The notes under the pieces were generated by a model. It searched no databases. It was not told the DNA's origin and worked only from the letters and a program-made list of their open reading frames with translations. Both the position numbers and the translations under genes were made by a program. A DNA stretch of 64,000 nucleotides from an uncultured Lachnospiraceae bacterium (GTDB taxonomy: Bacteria; Bacillota; Clostridia; Lachnospirales; Lachnospiraceae), in contig CAMWBY010000004.1 in the NCBI GenBank assembly GCA_947172645.1, forward strand, positions 62,001 through 126,000, in the 5' to 3' direction. Shown piece by piece: positions 42,946 to 51,639 of the stretch; position 1 is the first letter of the stretch; every line of letters begins with the position of its first letter.

Positions 42946-45558
42946 ATGAACAGGGTAATTAATAGAAGACAAGCAATCTGTGGGACTGTCTGGATTGTGG
43001 CGCTGTGTGCGGTGTTGGCGCTGTGGCCTCTGCGTCTGGTCAATGAGACGGTTGTTTCCGACAGCAATAAGCAGGTAGTCATGGAATCTGAGGAGATTAC
43101 GTCGGGCTATGTTGTGCAGCAGATGTTTATCGCCCAGTATGATAAACTGAAAAATATCGATATTTATTTTACGGACGGCACAATTGGGGAAGAGTTCAAT
43201 TTTGTGCTGTATGATGCTGCCATGAACCGGATGATGCAGCAGGTAATCAGTACGGAAGACATGAGTGGGATGCCGGGGTATTGTACCGTCCAGGTTAATA
43301 TCGATACGGAAGTCGGTAAGGAATATTATTATCTGATACAGGGTATCGACACGCCTTTCCGTGTGGCGTATGAAGATACGGCGACATCAGGAAATATTTA
43401 TAGCGGCACATTATATTATGGCAATGTGGAGGATACGGAGCATTGCATGATTGCGTCCTATGTGTACGAGGTGCCGCTACGAAAGGGCAGGACATTGGTT
43501 TGTGATGCCCTGTTTTTGCTGTCCGGAATTTTGGTTACATTCCTGACAGGAAAATATTATGGCGAAAGACCGGAGAAAAATACGCTGCTGACGGTGGAAC
43601 AGACGGTGAAGACAGTATGTAATCCGCTTGTGCTGGCGGCGGGGCTTGTAGCGTGTATTGCCGTGTACCCTTGCAAGTTGTTTAGCACGAATACGGTGTC
43701 TATTTTGTTCTTTGAGGCAAGCATTGTCCTCGCAGTGCTTATTGCGCTCTATGCCATCAATCACAACCGGACCGGGTTGGCTTCGGACCGGACGGTTTTG
43801 GATATTTTAAAAGAAAATTGGCAGAATTATCTACAGTCGGCGCTTTTTGCAGGGGCAATCTGGGCATGCTGTAATTATATGAACGGCCTGTATGAAATCC
43901 ATCATACCGTGGCATACAGACAGTTGCTGATTTTCTTTGCTCTTTCGGTTATCGTGACCTATAAGGCGAAGGACATTTTTAATCTTTGGCATCTTGTATA
44001 TGCCGTTGCGGCGGCGGTTATTGGATTTCAGTATTATACGAATGTATCCGCCGCGCTTGAGAACCCGGATGAGTTACAGATTCTTACTGTGAAACTGACT
44101 GCCTGGGCGGGGATTCTTGCAGGCGTTGTCATCATTGGCACAATACGTCATCTGGCGCGCAGGAAGGTAAGAAATTTATCCTTGTGGTACTGTGCCCTGG
44201 TGGCTTTGTTCTTTACGCTGATTATTATATACCGTAATACAAGAGGATGGCCGATTTACCTTGTATGCTCTTTCGTGTTGTTCTATCTGAATATGGCGGC
44301 GTGGGAGAAGAAGGCCGTTTTGCTGAAGAATATATGCAACGGTATCCTGTTTCATTTCGGGGCAATGGTGGTGTATTGCCTGCTCCACAGGCCGTATATG
44401 TTTTTCCAGTATTACAGATATCCGTTCATCTTCCATACGGTGACGATGTCCGCGGTTTACCTGGCGTTAGTGGTATGTGCGGCGCTTGTAAAATTTATGG
44501 ATGCATACAGTAAAAGGCAGCAGCTTGCCGCTGTCTATAAAGAATTGCTTGTTTTTGGTGTGGCCGCGGTATATTTGTTGTTTACGCTGTCCAGGACAGG
44601 ATATCTGGCGATTGTGGTGATGGCGGTTGTTATGATTCCGGTCATGAGCTTTTCTATGAAAAACAGGTGGCGCAGCATGTTCCGGAGTATCGGCATGATG
44701 CTTGTGGCGGCGCTGTTATGTTTTCCGGTAACCTTTACGGCGCAGAGAATGGTGCCTGCAGTGACGGCGGAACCGAAGATGCATGAGATAGAAGAGCTTC
44801 CGACGGAAATTATGCACGGCAGGTATATGGATTCTTTCTACTATATTACCATCCAGCGGTTTATACAGGTATTTCAGATGAAAATATTGGGTATCCCGGA
44901 GGAGGAGAGCCTGCGCGCCATTTATATGGTGAGCGATGCGGGGGAGGAAATATCCCAGAAGCCGTTCATGCTGTCTGGGCCTCCGGTGGATGCAGTACAG
45001 GGCATTGGGCTGCTTGATACAACGGAAATTCTTCTGGCATCCTCGGAGGATGCGGCGGGCGGTGTGGTGGACGCATCGGATGGAGGTGGTTTGGCCGATG
45101 CGCCAGAGGACGTCCAGGACGGGAATGGCGTGCAGGAATCGGGTGCCGAGGGAGAGTATCCGGAGGAGGAAGAGTCCTACACAAATGGAAGATTAGAGAT
45201 TTTCAGGCTGTATTATGAGAACCTGAATAAAGTCGGGCATGATGATATGGGCATCATGGAGCCCAACGGCAATTACAACGTCCATGCCCACAATATTTAC
45301 TTGCAGGTAGCGTACGACCATGGTATCTATGTGGGCGCCGTGTTTATTTTGCTCGGAGCAGGGACTTTTGTTCAGGCCACCGTGTATTTTCATAAGCGTA
45401 AGAAAGACAGGGAGTGTGCGGCCTTGCCGCTTGCATTATTGATTCTCTTTGCGGTTGCGGGATTGACGGAATGGATTTTTCATCCCTGCAGCTCGATTGC
45501 GTATTGTTTATTGTTAACGATGGCGCCGCTTCTGATTGACAGCCATAAGGCGGCGTAG
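42946..45558 (+). CDS. O-antigen ligase/polymerase-like membrane protein with N-terminal outer domain
   Basis: An 870-residue protein. A first membrane segment (about 10-30) is followed by an extracytoplasmic beta-rich domain (about 35-175), then twelve or so membrane segments. The large periplasmic-type loop before the last segments holds YNVHAHNIYLQVAYDHGIYV, whose HAHN-x-YLQ pattern is typical of the Wzy/WaaL (O-antigen ligase) family. The same loop contains an unusual acidic, Ala/Gly-rich insert (about residues 695-745). It would either join repeats or transfer the finished glycan to its acceptor outside the membrane. It is first after a promoter, with the PglF-like gene 8 bases behind. 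Confidence 0.8.
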   Translation: MNRVINRRQAICGTVWIVALCAVLALWPLRLVNETVVSDSNKQVVMESEEITSGYVVQQMFIAQYDKLKNIDIYFTDGTIGEEFNFVLYDAAMNRMMQQVISTEDMSGMPGYCTVQVNIDTEVGKEYYYLIQGIDTPFRVAYEDTATSGNIYSGTLYYGNVEDTEHCMIASYVYEVPLRKGRTLVCDALFLLSGILVTFLTGKYYGERPEKNTLLTVEQTVKTVCNPLVLAAGLVACIAVYPCKLFSTNTVSILFFEASIVLAVLIALYAINHNRTGLASDRTVLDILKENWQNYLQSALFAGAIWACCNYMNGLYEIHHTVAYRQLLIFFALSVIVTYKAKDIFNLWHLVYAVAAAVIGFQYYTNVSAALENPDELQILTVKLTAWAGILAGVVIIGTIRHLARRKVRNLSLWYCALVALFFTLIIIYRNTRGWPIYLVCSFVLFYLNMAAWEKKAVLLKNICNGILFHFGAMVVYCLLHRPYMFFQYYRYPFIFHTVTMSAVYLALVVCAALVKFMDAYSKRQQLAAVYKELLVFGVAAVYLLFTLSRTGYLAIVVMAVVMIPVMSFSMKNRWRSMFRSIGMMLVAALLCFPVTFTAQRMVPAVTAEPKMHEIEELPTEIMHGRYMDSFYYITIQRFIQVFQMKILGIPEEESLRAIYMVSDAGEEISQKPFMLSGPPVDAVQGIGLLDTTEILLASSEDAAGGVVDASDGGGLADAPEDVQDGNGVQESGAEGEYPEEEESYTNGRLEIFRLYYENLNKVGHDDMGIMEPNGNYNVHAHNIYLQVAYDHGIYVGAVFILLGAGTFVQATVYFHKRKKDRECAALPLALLILFAVAGLTEWIFHPCSSIAYCLLLTMAPLLIDSHKAA

Positions 45559-45566
45559 GGAAAAAT

Positions 45567-47441
45567 ATGGACAAGAAAAGAAAACCTTTTAACGTAAAAC
45601 TATTCTATAGAAGGACATGCCTGATTATATACGATGTCATCAGTGTTATTTTGGCGAGCTATCTGGCGATTGTGATTCGGTATGAGTTCAATGTGGATTC
45701 CATTCCGGTTCATTTCAGACAGCCCATTGAGAAATTTATGCCGATTAACATTTTGCTGACCTTGGTGATTTTCTATTTTTTCCGCCTTTACAGCAGTTTA
45801 TGGGCGTTTGCGGGAGAGACGGAGTTGCAGAATATCGTCGTATCCTGTGTCCTATCTACGGTGGTCAATAGTATCGGCCTGCAATTTTTTAAGATTAAAA
45901 CCCAGGCAGTGCCTAGAAGCTATTACTTCTTTTACCTGTTTTTGTTGCTTACCTGTATTTTTACCAGCAGGTTTTCTTACCGCTTTTTCAGGAGTTTAAA
46001 GCATAAGCAGCAGAATAAGAAAAACCTTATTTCTGTCATGGTGATTGGGGCGGGGGAGGCTGCAAACCTGATTATTAAGGAGATTATAAACAGTAATTTT
46101 TCCACTATGGTCATCAAATGTATTATCGACGACGATAAGGGAAAATGGGGCAGGTATATCCAGGGCATTAAAGTGGCCGGCGGGCGTGACAAGATTGTGG
46201 AATGTGCGGATATCTATGATGTGGATGAGATTATTGTCGCAATGCCTTCGGCGAGCAGGATGGAAATCAGGAATATTCTGGAGATATGCAAGGATACGAA
46301 CTGTAAACTGCGTTCCCTGCCGGGTATGTATCAGTTGGTGAATGGGGAAGTCAATGTAAGCAAACTGCGCGACGTGGAAGTGGAAGACTTGCTTGGAAGA
46401 GACCCCGTTTCTGTGGATTTAAATTCTATTCTGGGCTATGTGCAGGGTAAAGTGGTGTTGGTCACTGGCGGAGGCGGTTCCATAGGCAGCGAGCTGTGCA
46501 GACAGATTGCGTCCCACAGGCCGAAACAGCTTGTTATTGTGGATATTTACGAAAATTCGATTTATGATGTGCAACAGGAACTAAAGGCGAAATTCCCTGA
46601 GCTTGATTTGGTTGTTTTGGTTGCTTCCGTGCGCAATACGAACCGCATGAATTATATTTTTACAAAGTACCGGCCTCATATCGTGTATCACGCGGCGGCG
46701 CATAAGCACGTGCCTTTGATGGAGGACAGCCCTACAGAGGCGGTGAAAAACAATGTGTTCGGCACATTCAAGACTGCCCAGGCGGCGGCTATCAGCGGCG
46801 TGCAGCGGTTTGTCATGATTTCCACGGACAAGGCGGTCAATCCTACCAATATTATGGGGGCCAGCAAGCGAATCTGCGAGATGATTATCCAGACTTTCGA
46901 TAAGCACTATGAGACAGAATTTGTTGCGGTACGTTTTGGCAATGTGCTTGGCAGTAACGGCAGTGTTATCCCGCTGTTTCGCAAGCAGATTGCGGCGGGT
47001 GGGCCTGTGACTGTGACACATCCGGATATCATACGTTATTTTATGACCATACCGGAGGCGGTGTCTCTTGTGTTGCAGGCAGGCGCATACGCGAAGGGCG
47101 GAGAGATATTCGTGTTGGACATGGGCGAGCCGGTCAAGATTCTTGACTTGGCGCAGAACCTGATTAAATTATCGGGTTTCCGCGTGGGGGAAGACATTAA
47201 GATTCAATTTACGGGACTGCGTCCGGGTGAGAAGCTGTACGAAGAACTTCTGATGGAAGAGGAAGGCATGAAGGATACGGCGAACAAGATGATTCATATC
47301 GGCAAGCCGATTGAACTTGATGAACATGAATTTTTTATACAATTGAAAGAACTGAAGGATGAGTGCCAGATTGAAAATTCTGATATCAGGCCCCTTATCA
47401 GGAAGATTGTGCCCACTTACCACAGTGCGGAAGATGTATAG
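45567..47441 (+). CDS. Membrane-anchored UDP-sugar 4,6-dehydratase, PglF/WbpM/CapD type
   Basis: A 624-residue protein: four N-terminal membrane segments (about 12-145), a Rossmann domain with VMVIGAGEAANLIIKEI (about 155-170), and the catalytic SDR domain beginning VLVTGGGGSIGSEL (about 293-306). The active-site region has STDKA (about 418-422) and IMGASKR, with Met in the place of the usual Tyr, as in long-form dehydratases. It would convert UDP-GlcNAc to UDP-4-keto-6-deoxy-GlcNAc (retaining). With the aminotransferase next door it makes a UDP-4-amino-4,6-dideoxy sugar, the precursor of bacillosamine-like residues. It is distinct from the soluble PseB at 1020. Confidence 0.9.
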   Translation: MDKKRKPFNVKLFYRRTCLIIYDVISVILASYLAIVIRYEFNVDSIPVHFRQPIEKFMPINILLTLVIFYFFRLYSSLWAFAGETELQNIVVSCVLSTVVNSIGLQFFKIKTQAVPRSYYFFYLFLLLTCIFTSRFSYRFFRSLKHKQQNKKNLISVMVIGAGEAANLIIKEIINSNFSTMVIKCIIDDDKGKWGRYIQGIKVAGGRDKIVECADIYDVDEIIVAMPSASRMEIRNILEICKDTNCKLRSLPGMYQLVNGEVNVSKLRDVEVEDLLGRDPVSVDLNSILGYVQGKVVLVTGGGGSIGSELCRQIASHRPKQLVIVDIYENSIYDVQQELKAKFPELDLVVLVASVRNTNRMNYIFTKYRPHIVYHAAAHKHVPLMEDSPTEAVKNNVFGTFKTAQAAAISGVQRFVMISTDKAVNPTNIMGASKRICEMIIQTFDKHYETEFVAVRFGNVLGSNGSVIPLFRKQIAAGGPVTVTHPDIIRYFMTIPEAVSLVLQAGAYAKGGEIFVLDMGEPVKILDLAQNLIKLSGFRVGEDIKIQFTGLRPGEKLYEELLMEEEGMKDTANKMIHIGKPIELDEHEFFIQLKELKDECQIENSDIRPLIRKIVPTYHSAEDV

Positions 47442-47578
47442 AGAGGCCAAGGGGCTGCCAATCCATATGGAGAAGATTCATAAGAATTTTAGGCATTCCG
47501 TTCCGGGCAGCTTTCCAGGGAATTTCATGACGGATATGAAGAATAAGCTTTAGATAAACAGAAAAGAGGCGTAGCATC

Positions 47579-48712
47579 ATGAGTAAGAAAAGAATCTACT
47601 TGTCTTCTCCCACCATGCATGGTGAGGAGCAGAAATATGTACAGGAGGCTTTCGATACCAATTGGGTGGCTCCCCTGGGCCCTAATGTGAATGCGTTAGA
47701 ACAGGAGATGGCGGCTTATACGCAGTGCGGTCACGCGGCGGCGCTCAGTGCAGGAACGGCAGCCATCCATCTTGCCTTAAGGCTGCTTGGGATAGGGCAG
47801 GGGGACATTGTGTTTGTGTCTGATTTGACTTTTTCCGCGTCCTGTAATCCTATTGCCTATGAGAAGGGGACGCCAGTATTCATTGATTCTGAGCCGGATA
47901 CGTGGAATATGTCGCCGGAGGCGCTGGAGCGGGCGTTTGAGAAATATCCCGAGCCGAAAGCGGTGATTTGCGTGCATCTTTACGGGACGCCTGCCAAATT
48001 GGACCGGATTATGGAAATCTGCGAGCGGCATCATGTGCCGTTAATCGAGGATGCGGCGGAGTCGCTTGGGAGCACCTATAAAGGGCGGCATACAGGCACT
48101 TTTGGTAAGTATGGGATTTATTCTTTTAACGGAAATAAAATTATTACCACCTCCGGAGGCGGTATGCTTGTGTCGAAGGAAGAGGAAGCCGTGAAACGGG
48201 CAACTTTCCTGGCAACGCAGGCGAGAGACCCCGCAAGGCATTACCAGCATTCGCAGATTGGCTATAATTACCGGATGAGCAATGTCACGGCGGGAATCGG
48301 CAGAGGGCAGCTTTTGCATTTAGAGGAGCATAAGGCGAAGAAGAAGGAGATTTACAGGAAGTATCGGGAAGCCTTTTCGGATATTCCTGAGATTACAATG
48401 AATCCGATGAACCCGGACGGCGACGCCAACTGTTGGCTGTCGGGTATGTTGATTGCGGACAACAGTGAAATAACACCCGATATCATTATGGATGCCCTGG
48501 ATGCAGAGAATATAGAGTCCAGGCCTGTATGGAAGCCGATGCACTTGCAGCCTGTGTTTGCGGGATATGATTTTATACCGCACAATGAGGACGGCAGCAG
48601 TGTGGGGGAGAGAGTTTTCAACAGAGGATTGTGTCTGCCTAGCGACATTAAGAATACGGATGAGGATATGGAGCTGATTATCGGTATTATACGGGGATGT
48701 TTTGGAAAATAA
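47579..48712 (+). CDS. UDP-4-amino-4,6-dideoxy-N-acetyl-glucosamine transaminase, PglE-like
   Basis: A 377-residue DegT/DnrJ aminotransferase that would act on the keto-sugar from the PglF-like enzyme. It has IYLSSPTMHGEEQKYVQEAF, NWVAPLGPNVNALE, a PLP-ring contact in EDAAESLG and the Schiff-base Lys187 in FNGNKIITTSGGG. The SPxMxGxE start and APLG sequence are typical of PglE/PerA-like enzymes and distinguish it from PseC and WecE. The usual next enzyme, a PglD-type acetyltransferase, is not found in this window; an ATP-grasp ligase stands nearby instead. Confidence 0.88.
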   Translation: MSKKRIYLSSPTMHGEEQKYVQEAFDTNWVAPLGPNVNALEQEMAAYTQCGHAAALSAGTAAIHLALRLLGIGQGDIVFVSDLTFSASCNPIAYEKGTPVFIDSEPDTWNMSPEALERAFEKYPEPKAVICVHLYGTPAKLDRIMEICERHHVPLIEDAAESLGSTYKGRHTGTFGKYGIYSFNGNKIITTSGGGMLVSKEEEAVKRATFLATQARDPARHYQHSQIGYNYRMSNVTAGIGRGQLLHLEEHKAKKKEIYRKYREAFSDIPEITMNPMNPDGDANCWLSGMLIADNSEITPDIIMDALDAENIESRPVWKPMHLQPVFAGYDFIPHNEDGSSVGERVFNRGLCLPSDIKNTDEDMELIIGIIRGCFGK

Positions 48713-48862
48713 CTTGCGTTATTTAAATGTGGCATTTTGCCAGGATAACATATTTTGCGGCGGGATTGCAGGGAATGAATTATGTGACGCCGTTTAGGAA
48801 CGGTTTATGGCCATGGATTATTTTAAGCGACAGGGCCAGATAGAGCAGAGGGAGGAAGGGGT

Positions 48863-49504
48863 ATGTATAAAAATTGTGTAAAAAGATGTTTGGACTTCGT
48901 TCTTTCCCTCTGCGGCTTGCTTGTGCTTAGCCCGGTTCTGCTTGTACTGTTTGTCTTAGTGCGGGTGAAACTCGGGAGTCCGGTGTTGTTTAAGCAGGAG
49001 AGACCGGGTAAGAATGAAAAGATATTTACGCTTTGCAAGTTCCGTACGATGACGGATGAGAGGGATGAGAAAGGGGAGCTTCTCCCGGACGCCGTGAGGC
49101 TGACAAAATTCGGGAAATTTCTTCGCTCTACCAGCCTGGACGAGTTACCGGAGCTTTTTAATATCCTCAAAGGGGATATGAGTATCATCGGCCCCAGACC
49201 GCTTCTGGTTTCCTATCTGCCTTATTACAGTGAGCGCGAGAAACTGCGGCATAGCGTGCGCCCGGGACTGACCGGGCTTGCGCAGGTCAGCGGCCGGAAT
49301 TTTATCGATTGGGACAGGCGGCTTGCGAAGGATGTGGAGTATGTGGAGCATCTTTCTTTTGGAATGGATTTGAAAGTGCTGTGGATGACTGTGCAGACAG
49401 TGCTTGGCCATGCCGAGGAGGTGGCGGAGGATACCAATGCGGTGGAAGGCAATTTCGCACAGATACGGCAGAAACGATTGGAAGAGACTGGAAAATTAAA
49501 TTGA
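48863..49504 (+). CDS. Undecaprenyl-phosphate sugar phosphotransferase, PglC-like
   Basis: A 213-residue monotopic phosphoglycosyltransferase that starts glycan assembly by moving a sugar phosphate from UDP-sugar to undecaprenyl phosphate. One N-terminal membrane helix (about 8-30; CLDFVLSLCGLLVLSPVLLV) precedes the catalytic domain. GSPVLFKQERPGKNEKIF, KFRTMTDERD and TSLDELPELFNILKGDMSII, containing the catalytic Asp-Glu pair, are visible, then GPRPLL and RPGLTGLAQVSGRN. The short form and position right after PglF- and PglE-like genes suggest a bacillosamine-like substrate. GGGAGGAAGGGG precedes the start. Confidence 0.92.
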   Translation: MYKNCVKRCLDFVLSLCGLLVLSPVLLVLFVLVRVKLGSPVLFKQERPGKNEKIFTLCKFRTMTDERDEKGELLPDAVRLTKFGKFLRSTSLDELPELFNILKGDMSIIGPRPLLVSYLPYYSEREKLRHSVRPGLTGLAQVSGRNFIDWDRRLAKDVEYVEHLSFGMDLKVLWMTVQTVLGHAEEVAEDTNAVEGNFAQIRQKRLEETGKLN

Positions 49505-49527
49505 AAAATCTATCTATGGAGATTCGT

Positions 49528-50508
49528 ATGAATATATTGATTCTGAGCGCGGGTACGCGGAATAAGGTAGTGCAGTATTTTAAGAAAGAGATTGGCGATA
49601 GAGGACGGGTGGTGGCGACGGACTGCAGCAATCTCGCTCCGGCGGTCTATGATGCGGATGTTTTTTACCTGGTGCCCAGGATAACGGCGCCGGACTATCT
49701 GGACGTCATTCTCGATATTTGCCGAAAAGAAAAAATAACAGGCGTTTTTTCCTTGATTGACCCGGAACTGAGTATGTTGGCGAAGGAACGGGAGAGATTC
49801 CTGGCAGTGGGCGCCACGCCGATTATATCAGATTATGAGTTGGTTGAGACGTGTTTTGATAAATACAGGATGTATGAGCTTCTGTGTAAGATGCAGATTC
49901 CTACGGGAAAATGTTATCTTAGCAAGGAGGACTTTTATTGTGCGGCGGAGGCAGGCGAAGTGTCTTATCCGGTGTTTGTGAAACCGGTAAGGGGAAGCGC
50001 AAGTCTTAATATCAATAAAGTAGGCAGCCGCAAAGAAATCGATATGCTGTTTGATTTATATGACGATTTGATGATTCAGGAGTATATGGATGGGCAGGAG
50101 TATGGGGCCGACGTGTATGTTGACCTGATTTCCGGTAAATGTACATCTATTTTTGTGAAGAAAAAGATTAAGATGCGGGCAGGGGAGACGGACAAGTCCG
50201 TGTCTGTGAAAGATGAGGCATTGTTTAAGATGTTGCGGGAATTCGTGGAACAATGTGGGTTCCGTGGCATGATTGATATAGATATTTTTGAAATTGACGG
50301 CGTTTACTATATATCGGAAGTAAATCCCCGGTTTGGCGGCGGATATCCCCATGCATATGCCTGTGGCGTGAATATGCCTGCGGCGGTGCTGCGTAATCTG
50401 GAAGGCCGGGAGAATGAAGTGAAGATTGGGGATTATCCGGATAATATCTGCATGATGAAATACAATGAAATCAGCATCCGGGATATGAGCGGGGAAGAAC
50501 TGGTGTAG
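49528..50508 (+). CDS. ATP-grasp ligase of the amino-sugar module
   Basis: A 326-residue ATP-grasp protein; ATG 49528 is chosen because GGAG lies 6 bases upstream. A PylC/CPSase-like N-terminal domain (MNILILSAGTRNKVVQYFKK) leads to the ATP-grasp fold with YPVFVKPVRGSASLNINKV, MIQEYMDGQEYGADVYVD, and the metal-binding DIDIFEIDGVYYISEVNPRF. Such enzymes make amide or similar bonds using ATP. It lies between the PglC-like and PglA-like genes, where Campylobacter-type loci would have the acetyltransferase. It may acylate the 4-amino group with an amino acid or other acid; this is inference. It differs clearly from the 410-residue ATP-grasp protein at 28308. Confidence 0.85.
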   Translation: MNILILSAGTRNKVVQYFKKEIGDRGRVVATDCSNLAPAVYDADVFYLVPRITAPDYLDVILDICRKEKITGVFSLIDPELSMLAKERERFLAVGATPIISDYELVETCFDKYRMYELLCKMQIPTGKCYLSKEDFYCAAEAGEVSYPVFVKPVRGSASLNINKVGSRKEIDMLFDLYDDLMIQEYMDGQEYGADVYVDLISGKCTSIFVKKKIKMRAGETDKSVSVKDEALFKMLREFVEQCGFRGMIDIDIFEIDGVYYISEVNPRFGGGYPHAYACGVNMPAAVLRNLEGRENEVKIGDYPDNICMMKYNEISIRDMSGEELV

Positions 50509-50543
50509 ATATAAGAGGAAAAAAGAAAGGCGCAGGAACTGGA

Positions 50544-51638
50544 ATGGGCAGGATACTTGTTTTGACAAATTCTTCCGGCGGGCTGTATGATTTCCGTAAT
50601 GAGTTCGTGCAGGCGATGCTTTCCGGACATGAAGTGTATGTCAGTATGCCGGATGATGTGAAGGAGAAGGAACTGGCGGAGGAGGGATGCCGGATTATTA
50701 AGACGGCGATTAACCGAAGAGGCATCAATCCGTTGGAGGATTTTAAGCTGTATTGTACGTACAGGCGGTTGATGCGCGAACTGCATCCTGATTTGGTAGT
50801 GACTTACACGATTAAACCGAACATATACGGCGGCCTTGCGGCGTCAGGCCGAAGAATCCCTTATATGGCCACGATTACCGGTCTGGGAGGGGCTTTTGAC
50901 AGGACGGGGGTTTTGCTGAAGTTGATTGTCGCCATGTACCGTGCAGGGCTTAAGAAAGCTTCCTGTGTCTTCTTCCAGAATGAAGAGAATAAAGGGATTT
51001 TTAACAGATTGGGTATTACGGCGAAGAAGACGCGCATGGTGATGGGCTCCGGCGTGAACCTGGACAGGCACCGGTATGAGCCGTATCCGGAGGGAGACGA
51101 GACACATTTCCTTTTCGTCGGGAGAGTCATGAAAGAGCGCGGTATACTGGAGTATATCGAAGCTGCCAGGACGCTACATAGCGACAAAGTGTTTTTCGAC
51201 GTTATGGGTTATTGTGACGAAGACTATCAGGATATGCTGGACGAGCTTGAAAATGAAGGCGTCGTGCACCAGGTCGGGTTCCAGACGCAGGTGCATCCTT
51301 ACCTGGCGGCAGCTAGCGCCATTGTGGTAGCTTCTTTCCATGAAGGGATGTCCAATGCGTTGATTGAGGGCGCAGCTACGGGCAGGCCAGTCATAGCTTC
51401 CAGAATCAGCGGTTGTCTGGAGGCATTCGAGGATGGGCGGACAGGATTTGGCTTTACACCCGGACACGGGGATGAGCTGATTGCGGCTATGGAGAAGTTT
51501 CTGGCGCTTCCTGTTAAAGAGCGTGCCGAAATGGGACGCAGGGGCAGGGAGAAGATGGAGAAGGAATTTGACAGAAAGCTTGTGACCAAAGAGTATATGA
51601 AGGAAGTAAACAGTATTTTAAGTGGAGGTTTAGATTAA
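50544..51638 (+). CDS. Glycosyltransferase family 4, PglA-like
   Basis: A 364-residue GT-B enzyme. The N-terminal half begins with ILVLTNSSGGLYDFRNEFVQ and contains VVTYTIKPNIYGGLAASG and ATITGLGGAF, a pattern shared by PglA-like and CapM-like second-sugar transferases. The C-terminal half has FLFVGRVMKERGILEYIEAA and the donor-binding FHEGMSNALIEGAATGRPVI (E-x7-E). It probably adds the second sugar, for example HexNAc, to the lipid-linked first sugar made by the PglC-like enzyme. It directly precedes the UDP-sugar dehydrogenase gene. Confidence 0.88.
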   Translation: MGRILVLTNSSGGLYDFRNEFVQAMLSGHEVYVSMPDDVKEKELAEEGCRIIKTAINRRGINPLEDFKLYCTYRRLMRELHPDLVVTYTIKPNIYGGLAASGRRIPYMATITGLGGAFDRTGVLLKLIVAMYRAGLKKASCVFFQNEENKGIFNRLGITAKKTRMVMGSGVNLDRHRYEPYPEGDETHFLFVGRVMKERGILEYIEAARTLHSDKVFFDVMGYCDEDYQDMLDELENEGVVHQVGFQTQVHPYLAAASAIVVASFHEGMSNALIEGAATGRPVIASRISGCLEAFEDGRTGFGFTPGHGDELIAAMEKFLALPVKERAEMGRRGREKMEKEFDRKLVTKEYMKEVNSILSGGLD

Positions 51639-51639
51639 T

